Positions 56,775 to 64,000 of a stretch of DNA of 64,000 nucleotides are shown piece by piece. Position 1 is the first letter of the stretch. Every line of letters starts with the position of its first letter. The stretch is from Luteimonas sp. YGD11-2. GTDB lineage: Bacteria; Pseudomonadota; Gammaproteobacteria; Xanthomonadales; Xanthomonadaceae. The stretch is taken from positions 2,480,001-2,544,000 of the forward strand of contig NZ_CP035376.1 in the NCBI RefSeq assembly GCF_004118975.1. Reading direction: 5' to 3'. The notes beneath the pieces are model-generated. The model was given only the letters and a program-made list of their open reading frames with translations. It made no database searches and had not been told where the DNA came from. Position numbers and translations under genes: made by a program.

Positions 56775-58952
56775 TCAGGTGAACACGGCGGGTGCCACGT
56801 GCACGCAGTTACGGCCAAGCCGCTTGGCGGCGTAGAGCGCCTTGTCGGCGCGGTCCACGGTGTCCTGGGGGGAGCGCTCGCCCTCGCGCCGGGTGGCCAG
56901 CCCGACGCTCACGGTGAGCCGCAGCTGCTTGTCTTCCCAGCGCACGTCCAGCTGTTCGACCGCGCTGCGCATGCGCTCGCCGGTGTCGCGCGCGGGCGCG
57001 GCGGCAAGGCCGGGGAGGATGGCGATGAACTCCTCGCCGCCGTAGCGCCCGAACAGCGCGCCCTCGCCCACCGCCTTGCGCAGGGCCGCGGCCACCGTGC
57101 GCAGGCAATGGTCACCGGCGACATGCCCGTGCTGGTCGTTGATCGACTTGAAGTGGTCGAGGTCGACCAGGATCACTGACAGCGGCTGCCCGCCGCGCTC
57201 GGCCTCGTTGAAGCTGCGCAGGAGCCACTGGTCGACCGAGCGGCGGTTGAGCGAACCGGTCAGGGCGTCCATTTCCGCGGAGCGGCGCAGGTTGGCGGTC
57301 ACCACCGCCTGTTCCACGTGCAGTTGCGCCAGCCGGGTGAATTCCATCGCCAGCGCCATCTCCTCGGCGCTGAATCCCTCGCTGCCATCGCGCTGCAGCA
57401 GCACCGCGCCCCAGCCGGGCGCGCGCACCTGCAGCGGCAGCAGGGCTTCGGTGCGTGCGCCGCGCTCATCACCCAGGAGTTCCTGCCGCGGCAGCCCGGC
57501 GGTGGCGGCGCGTCGCAGCGGCAGCGCGCGGCGCTCGAGATCGGCGACTGCCTGGTCGCGGCCTGCGGCGGGATGCGCAACCAGCATCTCCGCACCGTGG
57601 AAGCCCTGCGCCACCGCCACCGCCGAGCGCACCGGCAGCAGCGGCAGCAGGTGGTCGAACAGCAGCCGGAACGCGGTCCATTCGATGTCCCCGGGCCCGA
57701 GCGTGCGTAGCCCGGCCTGCAGCGCATGCGCGAACGCACCACGCGCGGCCTCGCGCGCCATCCGCCGCTCGCTGTCGAGCCGTGCCAGGCGGTCACGGTC
57801 GCGCTGGTCGCGGAAGTCGGCGATGCGCGATACCAGGCCGACCGCGAACAGGGTCAGGGTGGTGACCATGCCGGCCTGGAAGGCGAAGCGCGCCAGCAGC
57901 GGATTGCGGACGTTCCAGCCCGGCGAGAATTCATAGGCCAGCAGCGCCACGTAGGTGAGCACATGCAGCGCCAGCAGCGGCCAGGCCATCGCCAGCCGCC
58001 GGCGTACCGCCACCGTCATCCACGCCACGCCGGCGATGCCCGTCGCCACCCACAGTGCGAGGGTCACGGCGCCCAGCGGCTGGTTCAGCGCCGGCACGTC
58101 GACCAGGCACAGGCCGACCAGCACCAGCGCCGTCCAGCGGAAGGCCGAAAGCGCCTGGCGTGCCCGCGCATGCAGCGTGGCGCCGGCATAGACCTCGAGC
58201 AGCCGGGTCCAGGCCAGCAGGAACACCAGGATCAGGGCGTGCACGCCCTGGATCCCCCAGGCACCGAGGAACGACAGCCCGGCGAACTGGTACAGGTGGC
58301 CGTTGAGGGCGGCCAGCAACAGCAGAGTGGACAGCGCGCAGGCGAAATAGCCGAGGAATGCGCGGTCGCGGGCGGCGGCATACAGCGACAGCGCCAGCAG
58401 GGCCAGCACCAGCAGTACCGCATAGACCGCGGCCGACATCGCCGAGGCGCGCTGCTCGAGCATCACCGCATGGTCTTCGCGCACCAGCAGCGGCAACACG
58501 CCGACACGGCCGTCGGCGAACACGTCGAGATCCAGCTCCAGCACCGGCCCCGCCGGCTCGGGTGGCACCGAGCGGAACCCGCCGGGGAACGCCTGCGCCA
58601 CCCGCGGGCGGAAGAAATCATGCGGCGGCCCGGCCCAGTCGGCGCCGGTGAACTGCAGCCGGTCCACCGGCACGCGCGGCACCCAGACCACCCAGCGGGC
58701 ATCGCCTTCCATCCTCGGAGGCAGCTCCCAGCGCAGTTGCGCGCGGGTGCCGCCATCGGCGCCGGCCGGCAGCGCCAGATAACCCGAGGACGCACGTGCG
58801 CCCTCGACACGCACCACCCCGGCGGGTCGCAGCCCGTCCGACGGGTCTCCACCCAGCCCCACCAGCGCCGATGCCAGCAACAGCAGCAGCGCCGCGAAGC
58901 CGAGCGTGGCGACCAGTTCCGGCGACGGCGCCCACCTGCGGGCAGGACTCAC
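56775..58952 (-). CDS. Membrane-bound GGDEF diguanylate cyclase (7TM-DISM type)
   Basis: A 725-residue sensor enzyme. First membrane anchor about 13-34; periplasmic 7TMR-DISM extracellular domain about 40-165; seven hydrophobic helices about 172-385; a coiled/GAF-like region about 395-550; GGDEF domain about 555-720. The active site GGEEF (638-642, RYGGEEFIAILPG) is intact, so c-di-GMP synthesis is expected. The product-inhibition RxxD site is absent: the aligned residues read GEGA. The 7TM part resembles carbohydrate or phospho-ligand receptors, but the ligand is unknown. Confidence 0.9.
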   Translation of the reverse strand: MSPARRWAPSPELVATLGFAALLLLLASALVGLGGDPSDGLRPAGVVRVEGARASSGYLALPAGADGGTRAQLRWELPPRMEGDARWVVWVPRVPVDRLQFTGADWAGPPHDFFRPRVAQAFPGGFRSVPPEPAGPVLELDLDVFADGRVGVLPLLVREDHAVMLEQRASAMSAAVYAVLLVLALLALSLYAAARDRAFLGYFACALSTLLLLAALNGHLYQFAGLSFLGAWGIQGVHALILVFLLAWTRLLEVYAGATLHARARQALSAFRWTALVLVGLCLVDVPALNQPLGAVTLALWVATGIAGVAWMTVAVRRRLAMAWPLLALHVLTYVALLAYEFSPGWNVRNPLLARFAFQAGMVTTLTLFAVGLVSRIADFRDQRDRDRLARLDSERRMAREAARGAFAHALQAGLRTLGPGDIEWTAFRLLFDHLLPLLPVRSAVAVAQGFHGAEMLVAHPAAGRDQAVADLERRALPLRRAATAGLPRQELLGDERGARTEALLPLQVRAPGWGAVLLQRDGSEGFSAEEMALAMEFTRLAQLHVEQAVVTANLRRSAEMDALTGSLNRRSVDQWLLRSFNEAERGGQPLSVILVDLDHFKSINDQHGHVAGDHCLRTVAAALRKAVGEGALFGRYGGEEFIAILPGLAAAPARDTGERMRSAVEQLDVRWEDKQLRLTVSVGLATRREGERSPQDTVDRADKALYAAKRLGRNCVHVAPAVFT

Positions 58953-59280
58953 CGCACCGTCCCCGACGGCGTGGATCCCTGCACGGTGCCGCCCCCTGCG
59001 GTCGCCATGTTCACTTCCCGGATGTGAGTGCCCGATCGGGCTGGACGGCGGATGGTAGGGACAGGAATGTTATGGCCGTCACAAATGCCCGCGCGCCTGG
59101 TCCCCACCAGGACGGTTATCGGCAGCACCACTGCCTGCTTTAGCGCCCGGTCGCGCCGCCGGCGTTCCGGGCCCGGGCCAGCCGGGGCCACGGGCCGCGC
59201 GCGGCGCGCTCGCCTACACTGTGCGATCCGCGACGGCCGCCCTGCGCCCCGCCCCGCATCCCCGTATCCGCCGATCCCAG
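58953..59280. other. Divergent intergenic region between the GGDEF gene and glnS
   Basis: This 328-base gap separates two divergent genes. TACACT at 59215-59220 is a possible -10 for glnS (four of six, without a good -35). No clear promoter for the GGDEF gene, no riboswitch and no small ORF with coding character were found. A CCTGGTCCCCACCAGG palindrome lies near 59095-59110. Confidence 0.4.
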
Positions 59281-61035
59281 ATGACCGCTGACGCCTCCCC
59301 CGATACCGCCACCCCGACCGATGCCCCCCTGCGTCGCGACTTCATCCGCCAGATCGTGCGTGACGACCTCGCCAGCGGCAGGCACGACGCCATCCGCACC
59401 CGCTTCCCGCCGGAGCCCAACGGCTACCTGCATATCGGCCACGCCAAGGCGATCTGCCTGGACTTCGGCATCGCCCAGGAGTTCGGCGGCCGCTGCAACC
59501 TGCGCTTCGACGACACCAATCCCGCGAAGGAGGACCCGGAGTTCGTCGCCGCGATCCAGGATGACGTGCGCTGGCTGGGCTACGAGTGGGCCAGCCTGCG
59601 CCATGCCTCGGACTACTTCGAGGTCTTCTACCTGGCGGCCGAGAAACTCGTCCAGGACGGCAGGGCGTTCGTCTGCGACCTCTCCGCCGAGCAGGTGCGC
59701 GAGTACCGCGGCACGCTCACCGAGCCCGGCCGCCACTCGCCGTTCCGCGACCGCAGCGTCGAGGAGAACCTCGACCTGTTCCGGCGCATGCGCGCCGGCG
59801 AGTTCCCGGATGGGGCGCGCACCCTGCGCGCGAAGATCGACATGGCCAGCGGCAACATCAACCTGCGCGACCCGGCGCTGTACCGGATCAAGCACGTGCC
59901 GCACCAGAACACCGGCGATGCCTGGCCGATCTACCCGATGTACGACTTCGCCCACGCGCTGGGCGACGCGATCGAGGGCATCACCCACTCGCTGTGCACG
60001 CTGGAATTCGAGGACCACCGCCCGCTGTACGACTGGTGCGTGGACAACGTCGACCTTGCCGGCAACCCGCAACTGCTGGCACCGCTGGCGGCGAAGGGGC
60101 TGCCGATCGAAGCCGGCAAGCCGCGCCAGATCGAGTTCTCGCGGCTCAACATCAACTACACGGTGATGAGCAAGCGCAAGCTCACCCAGCTGGTCGCCGA
60201 TGGCCTGGTCGACGGCTGGGACGACCCGCGCATGTACACCCTGCAGGGCCTGCGGCGGCGCGGCTATACGCCGGCATCGCTGCGTCTGCTGGTAGAGCGC
60301 GTGGGCATCAGCAAGCAGAACTCGGTGATCGACTTCTCGGTGCTGGAAGGCGCGCTGCGCGAGGATCTCGACGCCCACGCGCCGCGGCGCATGGCGGTGC
60401 TCGACCCGCTGAAGCTGGTGCTGACCAACCTGCCCGTGGAGCACGAGGAAGCGCTGGCATTCCCCAACCACCCCAAGGACGAATCGCTCGGCGTGCGCCA
60501 GGTGCCGTTCGCAAGCGAGCTGTGGATCGAGCGCGAGGACTTCGCCGAGGTGCCGCCGAAGGGCTGGAAGCGGCTGGTGCCCGGGGGCGAGGTGCGCCTG
60601 CGCGGCGCCGGCATCGTGCGCGTCGACGAGGTGGTCAAGGACGACGCCGGCCATGTGGTCGAACTGCGCGGCGCGCTGGATCCGGAATCGCGGCCCGGCA
60701 TGGAAGGCGCCAACCGCAAGGTCAAGGGCACCATCCACTGGGTCAGCGCGCGCCATGCGGTGGCCGCCGAGGTGCGCCTCTACGATCGCCTGTTCGTGGT
60801 CGAGAACCCCGATGACGAGAGCGGCGGGAAGACCTACCGCGACCACATCAACCCCGATTCCAGGCGCTCGGTGCAGGGCTGGGTGGAACCCGCCGCCGCG
60901 GATGCAGCGCCCGAGCAGCCGTTCCAGTTCGAGCGGCTGGGTTATTTCGTCGCCGACCGCCGTGACCATCGTCCGGGCGCGCCGGTGTTCAACCGCAGCG
61001 TGACCCTGCGCGACACCTGGGCGGCGAAGGCGTGA
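59281..61035 (+). CDS. glnS: Glutaminyl-tRNA synthetase
   Basis: Class I aminoacyl-tRNA synthetase; 584 residues, somewhat longer than E. coli (554). The HIGH motif is in [16 protein letters not shown] (about 43-58) and the KMSKS equivalent is [13 protein letters not shown] (about 297-309). [12 protein letters not shown] and [20 protein letters not shown] [16 protein letters not shown] are family blocks. C-terminal anticodon-binding beta-barrels follow. ATG 59281 gives a 16-residue leader before the conserved [14 protein letters not shown]. It is the first gene of a probable four-gene unit. Confidence 0.97.
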   Translation: MTADASPDTATPTDAPLRRDFIRQIVRDDLASGRHDAIRTRFPPEPNGYLHIGHAKAICLDFGIAQEFGGRCNLRFDDTNPAKEDPEFVAAIQDDVRWLGYEWASLRHASDYFEVFYLAAEKLVQDGRAFVCDLSAEQVREYRGTLTEPGRHSPFRDRSVEENLDLFRRMRAGEFPDGARTLRAKIDMASGNINLRDPALYRIKHVPHQNTGDAWPIYPMYDFAHALGDAIEGITHSLCTLEFEDHRPLYDWCVDNVDLAGNPQLLAPLAAKGLPIEAGKPRQIEFSRLNINYTVMSKRKLTQLVADGLVDGWDDPRMYTLQGLRRRGYTPASLRLLVERVGISKQNSVIDFSVLEGALREDLDAHAPRRMAVLDPLKLVLTNLPVEHEEALAFPNHPKDESLGVRQVPFASELWIEREDFAEVPPKGWKRLVPGGEVRLRGAGIVRVDEVVKDDAGHVVELRGALDPESRPGMEGANRKVKGTIHWVSARHAVAAEVRLYDRLFVVENPDDESGGKTYRDHINPDSRRSVQGWVEPAAADAAPEQPFQFERLGYFVADRRDHRPGAPVFNRSVTLRDTWAAKA

Positions 61036-61046
61036 GGAGAACCGAC

Positions 61047-61448
61047 ATGAGTGTCCGCCCGATCCGCCTGTTCGCGCTGCTGCTGGCGCTGTCGCTGGCC
61101 GCATGCGCCGCCCCGAGCGCCTCCGTGCCGGATGCCGGCCAGCCACCTGCCGCGCCGGCACCCGCACCCGCGCCCGATCACGGCACCGCGGCCGGTCACG
61201 GCCAGGTGCCCACCCTCGACACCAGCTGCAGGGTCGACAGCGACTGCACGGTCAAGGATGTCGGCAACTGCTGCGGCACCTTCCCGGCCTGCGTCAACGT
61301 CGACAGCCCGGCCGACCCCCAGGCGGTGATGGCCGAGTGCCAGCGCAGCGGCATGGCCTCGGTATGCGGCTTCCGCGAGATCCAGGCCTGCGCCTGCGTC
61401 GCCAGCCGCTGCGAGGCGGTCGACACCGCCGCTCCGGTGGCACGCTGA
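61047..61448 (+). CDS. Cysteine-rich lipoprotein, unknown function
   Basis: A 133-residue predicted lipoprotein with lipobox LAAC (Cys about residue 20) and an Ala/Pro-rich spacer. A compact C-terminal domain holds ten cysteines in about 65 residues (DTSCRVDSDCTVKDVGNCCG ... SVCGFREIQACACVASRC), suggesting several disulfides. I do not recognise a named family. GGAGA ten bases before ATG 61047 fixes the start; glnS ends 11 bases upstream. It shares the TGATG junction with the next gene. Confidence 0.72.
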   Translation: MSVRPIRLFALLLALSLAACAAPSASVPDAGQPPAAPAPAPAPDHGTAAGHGQVPTLDTSCRVDSDCTVKDVGNCCGTFPACVNVDSPADPQAVMAECQRSGMASVCGFREIQACACVASRCEAVDTAAPVAR

Positions 61449-62008
61449 TGCTCTACGCCCAGGTCCACCTCACCCTGCCGGCATGGGTGCACGAGGCCGT
61501 CGATACCGGCCGCGCCTACCCCGATGACGACGCCAAGATCGCGCTCGCCATCGACCTCGCGCGCCGCAACGTCGATGCCGCCAGCGGCGGCCCGTTCGGC
61601 GCGGCGGTGTTCGGCCCCGGGGACCGCATCGTCTCGGTGGGCGTCAACCGGGTGATGCCGACGAACTGCTCGGTCGCGCATGCGGAAACGATGGCCTTCA
61701 TGCTCGCCCAGCAGCGCCTGCAGACCCCGCGGCTCAACGCGACGGGCGCGCCGTACACGCTGGCGACTTCCGCCCAACCCTGCTGCCAGTGCTTCGGCGC
61801 GGCGGTGTGGGCCGGCATCGACCGGCTGCTGATCGGTGCGCGCGCCGAAGATGTCGAGGCCCTGACGGAGTTCGACGAGGGCCCGCTGCCGGCCGACTGG
61901 CCGGAGGAACTGCAGCGGCGCGGCATCGAGGTGGTGCGCGACCTGCGCCGCAACGACGCCCGCGCGGTGCTCGCGGCCTATTCGGCCACTGGCGGAGCAC
62001 GCTACTGA
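61448..62008 (+). CDS. Nucleoside deaminase (cytidine/guanine deaminase-like)
   Basis: A 186-residue zinc deaminase. The zinc/catalytic motifs are CSVAHAETMAF (His-Ala-Glu) and SAQPCCQCFGAAVWAGIDRL (PCxxC, here with an extra Cys). GGPFGAAVFGPGDRIVSVGVN precedes them. The arrangement resembles guanine deaminase and other CMP/dCMP-type deaminases; the substrate is not fixed by sequence. ATG overlaps the lipoprotein stop (TGATG), and the same junction joins it to rlmM. Confidence 0.9.
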   Translation: MLYAQVHLTLPAWVHEAVDTGRAYPDDDAKIALAIDLARRNVDAASGGPFGAAVFGPGDRIVSVGVNRVMPTNCSVAHAETMAFMLAQQRLQTPRLNATGAPYTLATSAQPCCQCFGAAVWAGIDRLLIGARAEDVEALTEFDEGPLPADWPEELQRRGIEVVRDLRRNDARAVLAAYSATGGARY

Positions 62009-63078
62009 TGGCCGACCTCACCACCCCGGCACTGCTGTGCTATTGCCGCGCCGGCTTCGAGGCCGATCTCGCCGCCGAACTGACCGAGCGCGCCGCGCTG
62101 GCCGGGATCGGCGGCTGGGCGCGCGCCGGTCGCGACGAGGGCTACGTGCTGTTCCACGCCGCCGAGGTAGGCGTGCCGCTGGTGCAGGCACTGCCGTTCC
62201 GCGAGCTGGTCTTCGCACGCCAGAAGGCCGTGCTGCTGGCCGAGCTGACCGGCCTCGACCCGAAGGACCGCCTCACCCCCGTGCTCGACACCCTGCAGGG
62301 CGCCGGGCGTTACGGCGAACTGTGGGTCGAGCATCCCGACTCCGATGCCGGCAAGCCGCTTTCGGCGCTGGCGCGCGCGTTCGGCAACGCGTTGCGGCCC
62401 GCACTGCGCAAGCGCGGCTTCCTGACCAACGAAGCCGATCCCACGCGCTCGCGCCTGCATGTGTGCCTGCTGGGCGGCGACCACCTGATGCTGGCGCGCA
62501 GCCAGCCAGGCGACAGCGCCGTGTGGCCGCAGGGCATCCCGCGCCTGCGCCTGCTCGGCGAAGCGCCATCGCGCTCGGCGCTGAAGCTGGAAGAGGCACT
62601 GATGGTGCTGCTGACGCCGCGCGAGCGCGAAACGCTGATCAAGCCGGGCATGCGCGCCACCGACCTCGGCGCCGCGCCGGGCGGCTGGACCTGGGTGCTG
62701 ACCCGCGAACACATGCGCGTCACCGCGATCGACAACGGCCCGCTGCAGGCCGCGCTGCACGACACCGGCCTGGTCGACCACCAGCGCGCCGACGCCTTCC
62801 GCTGGCAGCCCGACACGCCGCAGGACTGGATGGTCTGCGACATGGTGGAGCAGCCGCGGCGGGTGGCCGAACGCATGGCGACCTGGTTCCGCGAAGGCTG
62901 GTGCCGGCACGCGGTGTTCAACCTCAAGCTGCCGATGAAGAAGCGCTGGAACGAGACCCGGCTGAGCCTCGACCTCTTCACCGACCAGGCCCAGGTGCCG
63001 CTGACCCTGCGCGCACGCCAGCTCTACCACGACCGCGAGGAGATCACGGTCTTCGCCAGCGCGGGGGCGGGCGGCTGA
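62008..63078 (+). CDS. rlmM: 23S rRNA (cytidine-2498-2'-O)-methyltransferase RlmM
   Basis: SAM-dependent ribose methyltransferase of 23S rRNA C2498; 356 residues, close to E. coli. The N-terminal THUMP-like region includes LLCYCRAGFEADLAAEL, and the Rossmann methyltransferase has ATDLGAAPGGWTWVL (SAM loop) and DWMVCDMVEQP. The catalytic Lys lies in FNLKLPMKKRW. It starts by TGATG overlap with the deaminase gene. Confidence 0.96.
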   Translation: MADLTTPALLCYCRAGFEADLAAELTERAALAGIGGWARAGRDEGYVLFHAAEVGVPLVQALPFRELVFARQKAVLLAELTGLDPKDRLTPVLDTLQGAGRYGELWVEHPDSDAGKPLSALARAFGNALRPALRKRGFLTNEADPTRSRLHVCLLGGDHLMLARSQPGDSAVWPQGIPRLRLLGEAPSRSALKLEEALMVLLTPRERETLIKPGMRATDLGAAPGGWTWVLTREHMRVTAIDNGPLQAALHDTGLVDHQRADAFRWQPDTPQDWMVCDMVEQPRRVAERMATWFREGWCRHAVFNLKLPMKKRWNETRLSLDLFTDQAQVPLTLRARQLYHDREEITVFASAGAGG

Positions 63079-63084
63079 TCCGGC

Positions 63085-63128
63085 ACCTGACGGCAATCGC
63101 CCGGGGATCGGGACAGACCTGACGGCAA
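63085..63128. repeat. 12-bp direct repeat downstream of rlmM
   Basis: ACCTGACGGCAA occurs at 63085-63096 and again at 63117-63128, exactly 32 bases apart. It lies in the 175-base gap between rlmM and the unknown gene at 63254. Helical phasing of about three turns would suit a regulator-binding pair, but no protein is implied by sequence. Confidence 0.45.
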
Positions 63129-63253
63129 GTGTCGTTTGCAGGTGCAGGCGGCGGCTTCGGATGGCACCGCCGAAACGCGACCACCGGCACGTGCGGTCTC
63201 GGCCACTGCAACCGGGTACTGGCATGCTGGCGTCCTCGCTGGAGGACCTCCGA

Positions 63254-63976
63254 ATGCAACCGCTTGAACTCAACGACCCCGCGGCGTTCGGCCGCGAATT
63301 CCTGCGCCAGACGCAGCTGCAGGGCTTCGGCTCGCTGACCAAGCGCGACCTCGAACTGCTGATGTTCGTGCTGCTGGAGCGCGATGGCGCGATCGACCGC
63401 GCGGCATCCAACCACGCCGCCGCGGCGCAGCTGCGCGTCACCCCGGCACGGCTGAAGGCCCTGCGCCGCGACGGCTATGCGCGCTGGCGGCAGCTCGCCG
63501 AGGAGGCGCCGGCCGACGCGCTGCCGCGCATCCTCACCACGGTGCTCAGCGCCGAGAACCTGCGCGCCGGTGCCCGCCATGTCAGCGAACGTGCGCGCCG
63601 CGACGGATTCCTCGCCGTACGCGTCGAGCATCCGGACGATCTCGCGCGTTTCGAGCAGGCGATCCTCGACGTCGGTGCGCTACCGGTCTACGAACGCAAC
63701 CGCGAGGTGGTGGCGGTGCGTTTCGACACCCTGCTGCGGCTGGCCGAACAGCACGGCCACCTGCAGCCCGACCCGCAGGCGGTGGCCCGCGAACTGCAGA
63801 AGCTGGCGCCGGCCGCGGACGAAGTGGCCGACCTGCTGCGCAAGGACATCGACCAGCTGCGCTGGGACGATGTGCGCAATGCCCTCAATGCACTCGGCGC
63901 CCGCGCGGTCGCGGGCACGCTGGAGGGCGGCGTGCACCGGCTGCTGGCGCTGGCGTTTCCCTTCCTCGGGCGCTGA
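63254..63976 (+). CDS. Uncharacterised 240-residue soluble protein
   Basis: No membrane segment or signal peptide. The N-terminus (LNDPAAFGREFLRQTQLQGFGSLTKRDLELLMFVLLERDG) is helical. A segment like a helix-turn-helix follows (NHAAAAQLRVTPARLKALRRDGYARW), then a mixed domain with VEHPDDLARFEQAILDVGALPVYERN and an acidic C-terminus before LLALAFPFLGR. GGAGG eight bases before ATG 63254 gives a firm start. I could not assign a family. It could be a DNA-binding or regulatory protein; whether a partner follows lies beyond the window. Confidence 0.72.
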   Translation: MQPLELNDPAAFGREFLRQTQLQGFGSLTKRDLELLMFVLLERDGAIDRAASNHAAAAQLRVTPARLKALRRDGYARWRQLAEEAPADALPRILTTVLSAENLRAGARHVSERARRDGFLAVRVEHPDDLARFEQAILDVGALPVYERNREVVAVRFDTLLRLAEQHGHLQPDPQAVARELQKLAPAADEVADLLRKDIDQLRWDDVRNALNALGARAVAGTLEGGVHRLLALAFPFLGR

Positions 63977-64000
63977 GCCCCGCGCGCCGCGGTGCCGGTC

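Overview
The window is high-GC DNA from a gammaproteobacterium of the Xanthomonadaceae/Lysobacteraceae (Lysobacter, Luteimonas, Stenotrophomonas or Xanthomonas-like). Three things point there: the order lolB-ispE-tRNA-Gln-prs-rplY-pth-ychF followed by tRNA-Tyr/Gly/Thr-tuf-tRNA-Trp-secE-nusG-rplKAJL-rpoBC, the ahpC-ahpF-oxyR cluster, and a Lys-C type secreted protease beside a PPC-tailed subtilase. Family placement is inference. The window looks chromosomal throughout: I saw no IS, prophage, integrase or CRISPR. Most long reading frames opposite real genes are GC-rich shadows.

Layout. 1-10.8 kb (minus strand): the transcription/translation superoperon. A near-consensus promoter drives tRNA-Tyr, Gly, Thr and tuf, then tRNA-Trp, secE, nusG, rplK, rplA, rplJ, rplL, rpoB and the start of rpoC. 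Structured spacers lie before rplJ and rpoB. 10.9-17.8 kb (minus): ychF, pth, rplY, prs, tRNA-Gln, ispE, lolB and a TPR protein. 17.9-23.6 kb (plus): hemA and prfA overlap, followed by a SPINDLY-type glycosyltransferase, moaB and ppk2. 23.7-31.2 kb: a beta-barrel protein, two pirins around YceI and cytochrome b561, acylphosphatase, a TlpA lipoprotein, a YihY membrane protein, WrbA, DUF2069 and a half-length asparaginase.

31.2-36 kb (minus): an extracellular protease locus with a subtilase, a lysyl endopeptidase and a small secreted protein that resembles only the propeptide of the subtilase. 36-41.7 kb: SufT, a membrane protein, and proton-translocating transhydrogenase (pntAA, pntAB, pntB) whose genes are split by an opposite-strand cassette (sigma factor, one-helix membrane protein, DUF3106). 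41.9-46.5 kb: two tandem DUF1631 paralogues. 46.6-50.7 kb: nitroreductase, 5'-3' exonuclease, Nudix hydrolase, prolyl aminopeptidase and prmC.

50.7-54.6 kb: the peroxide-defence cluster ahpC, ahpF, oxyR. It has a good OxyR-type operator, an unusual hairpin array between ahpC and ahpF, and a candidate small RNA transcribed divergently from ahpC. 54.6-64 kb: rnk, msrA, an EamA transporter, a 7TM GGDEF protein, glnS with a Cys-rich lipoprotein, a nucleoside deaminase and rlmM behind it, and finally an unrecognised 240-residue protein.

The best candidates for something undescribed are the stand-alone propeptide in the protease locus and the putative small RNA beside the OxyR site.
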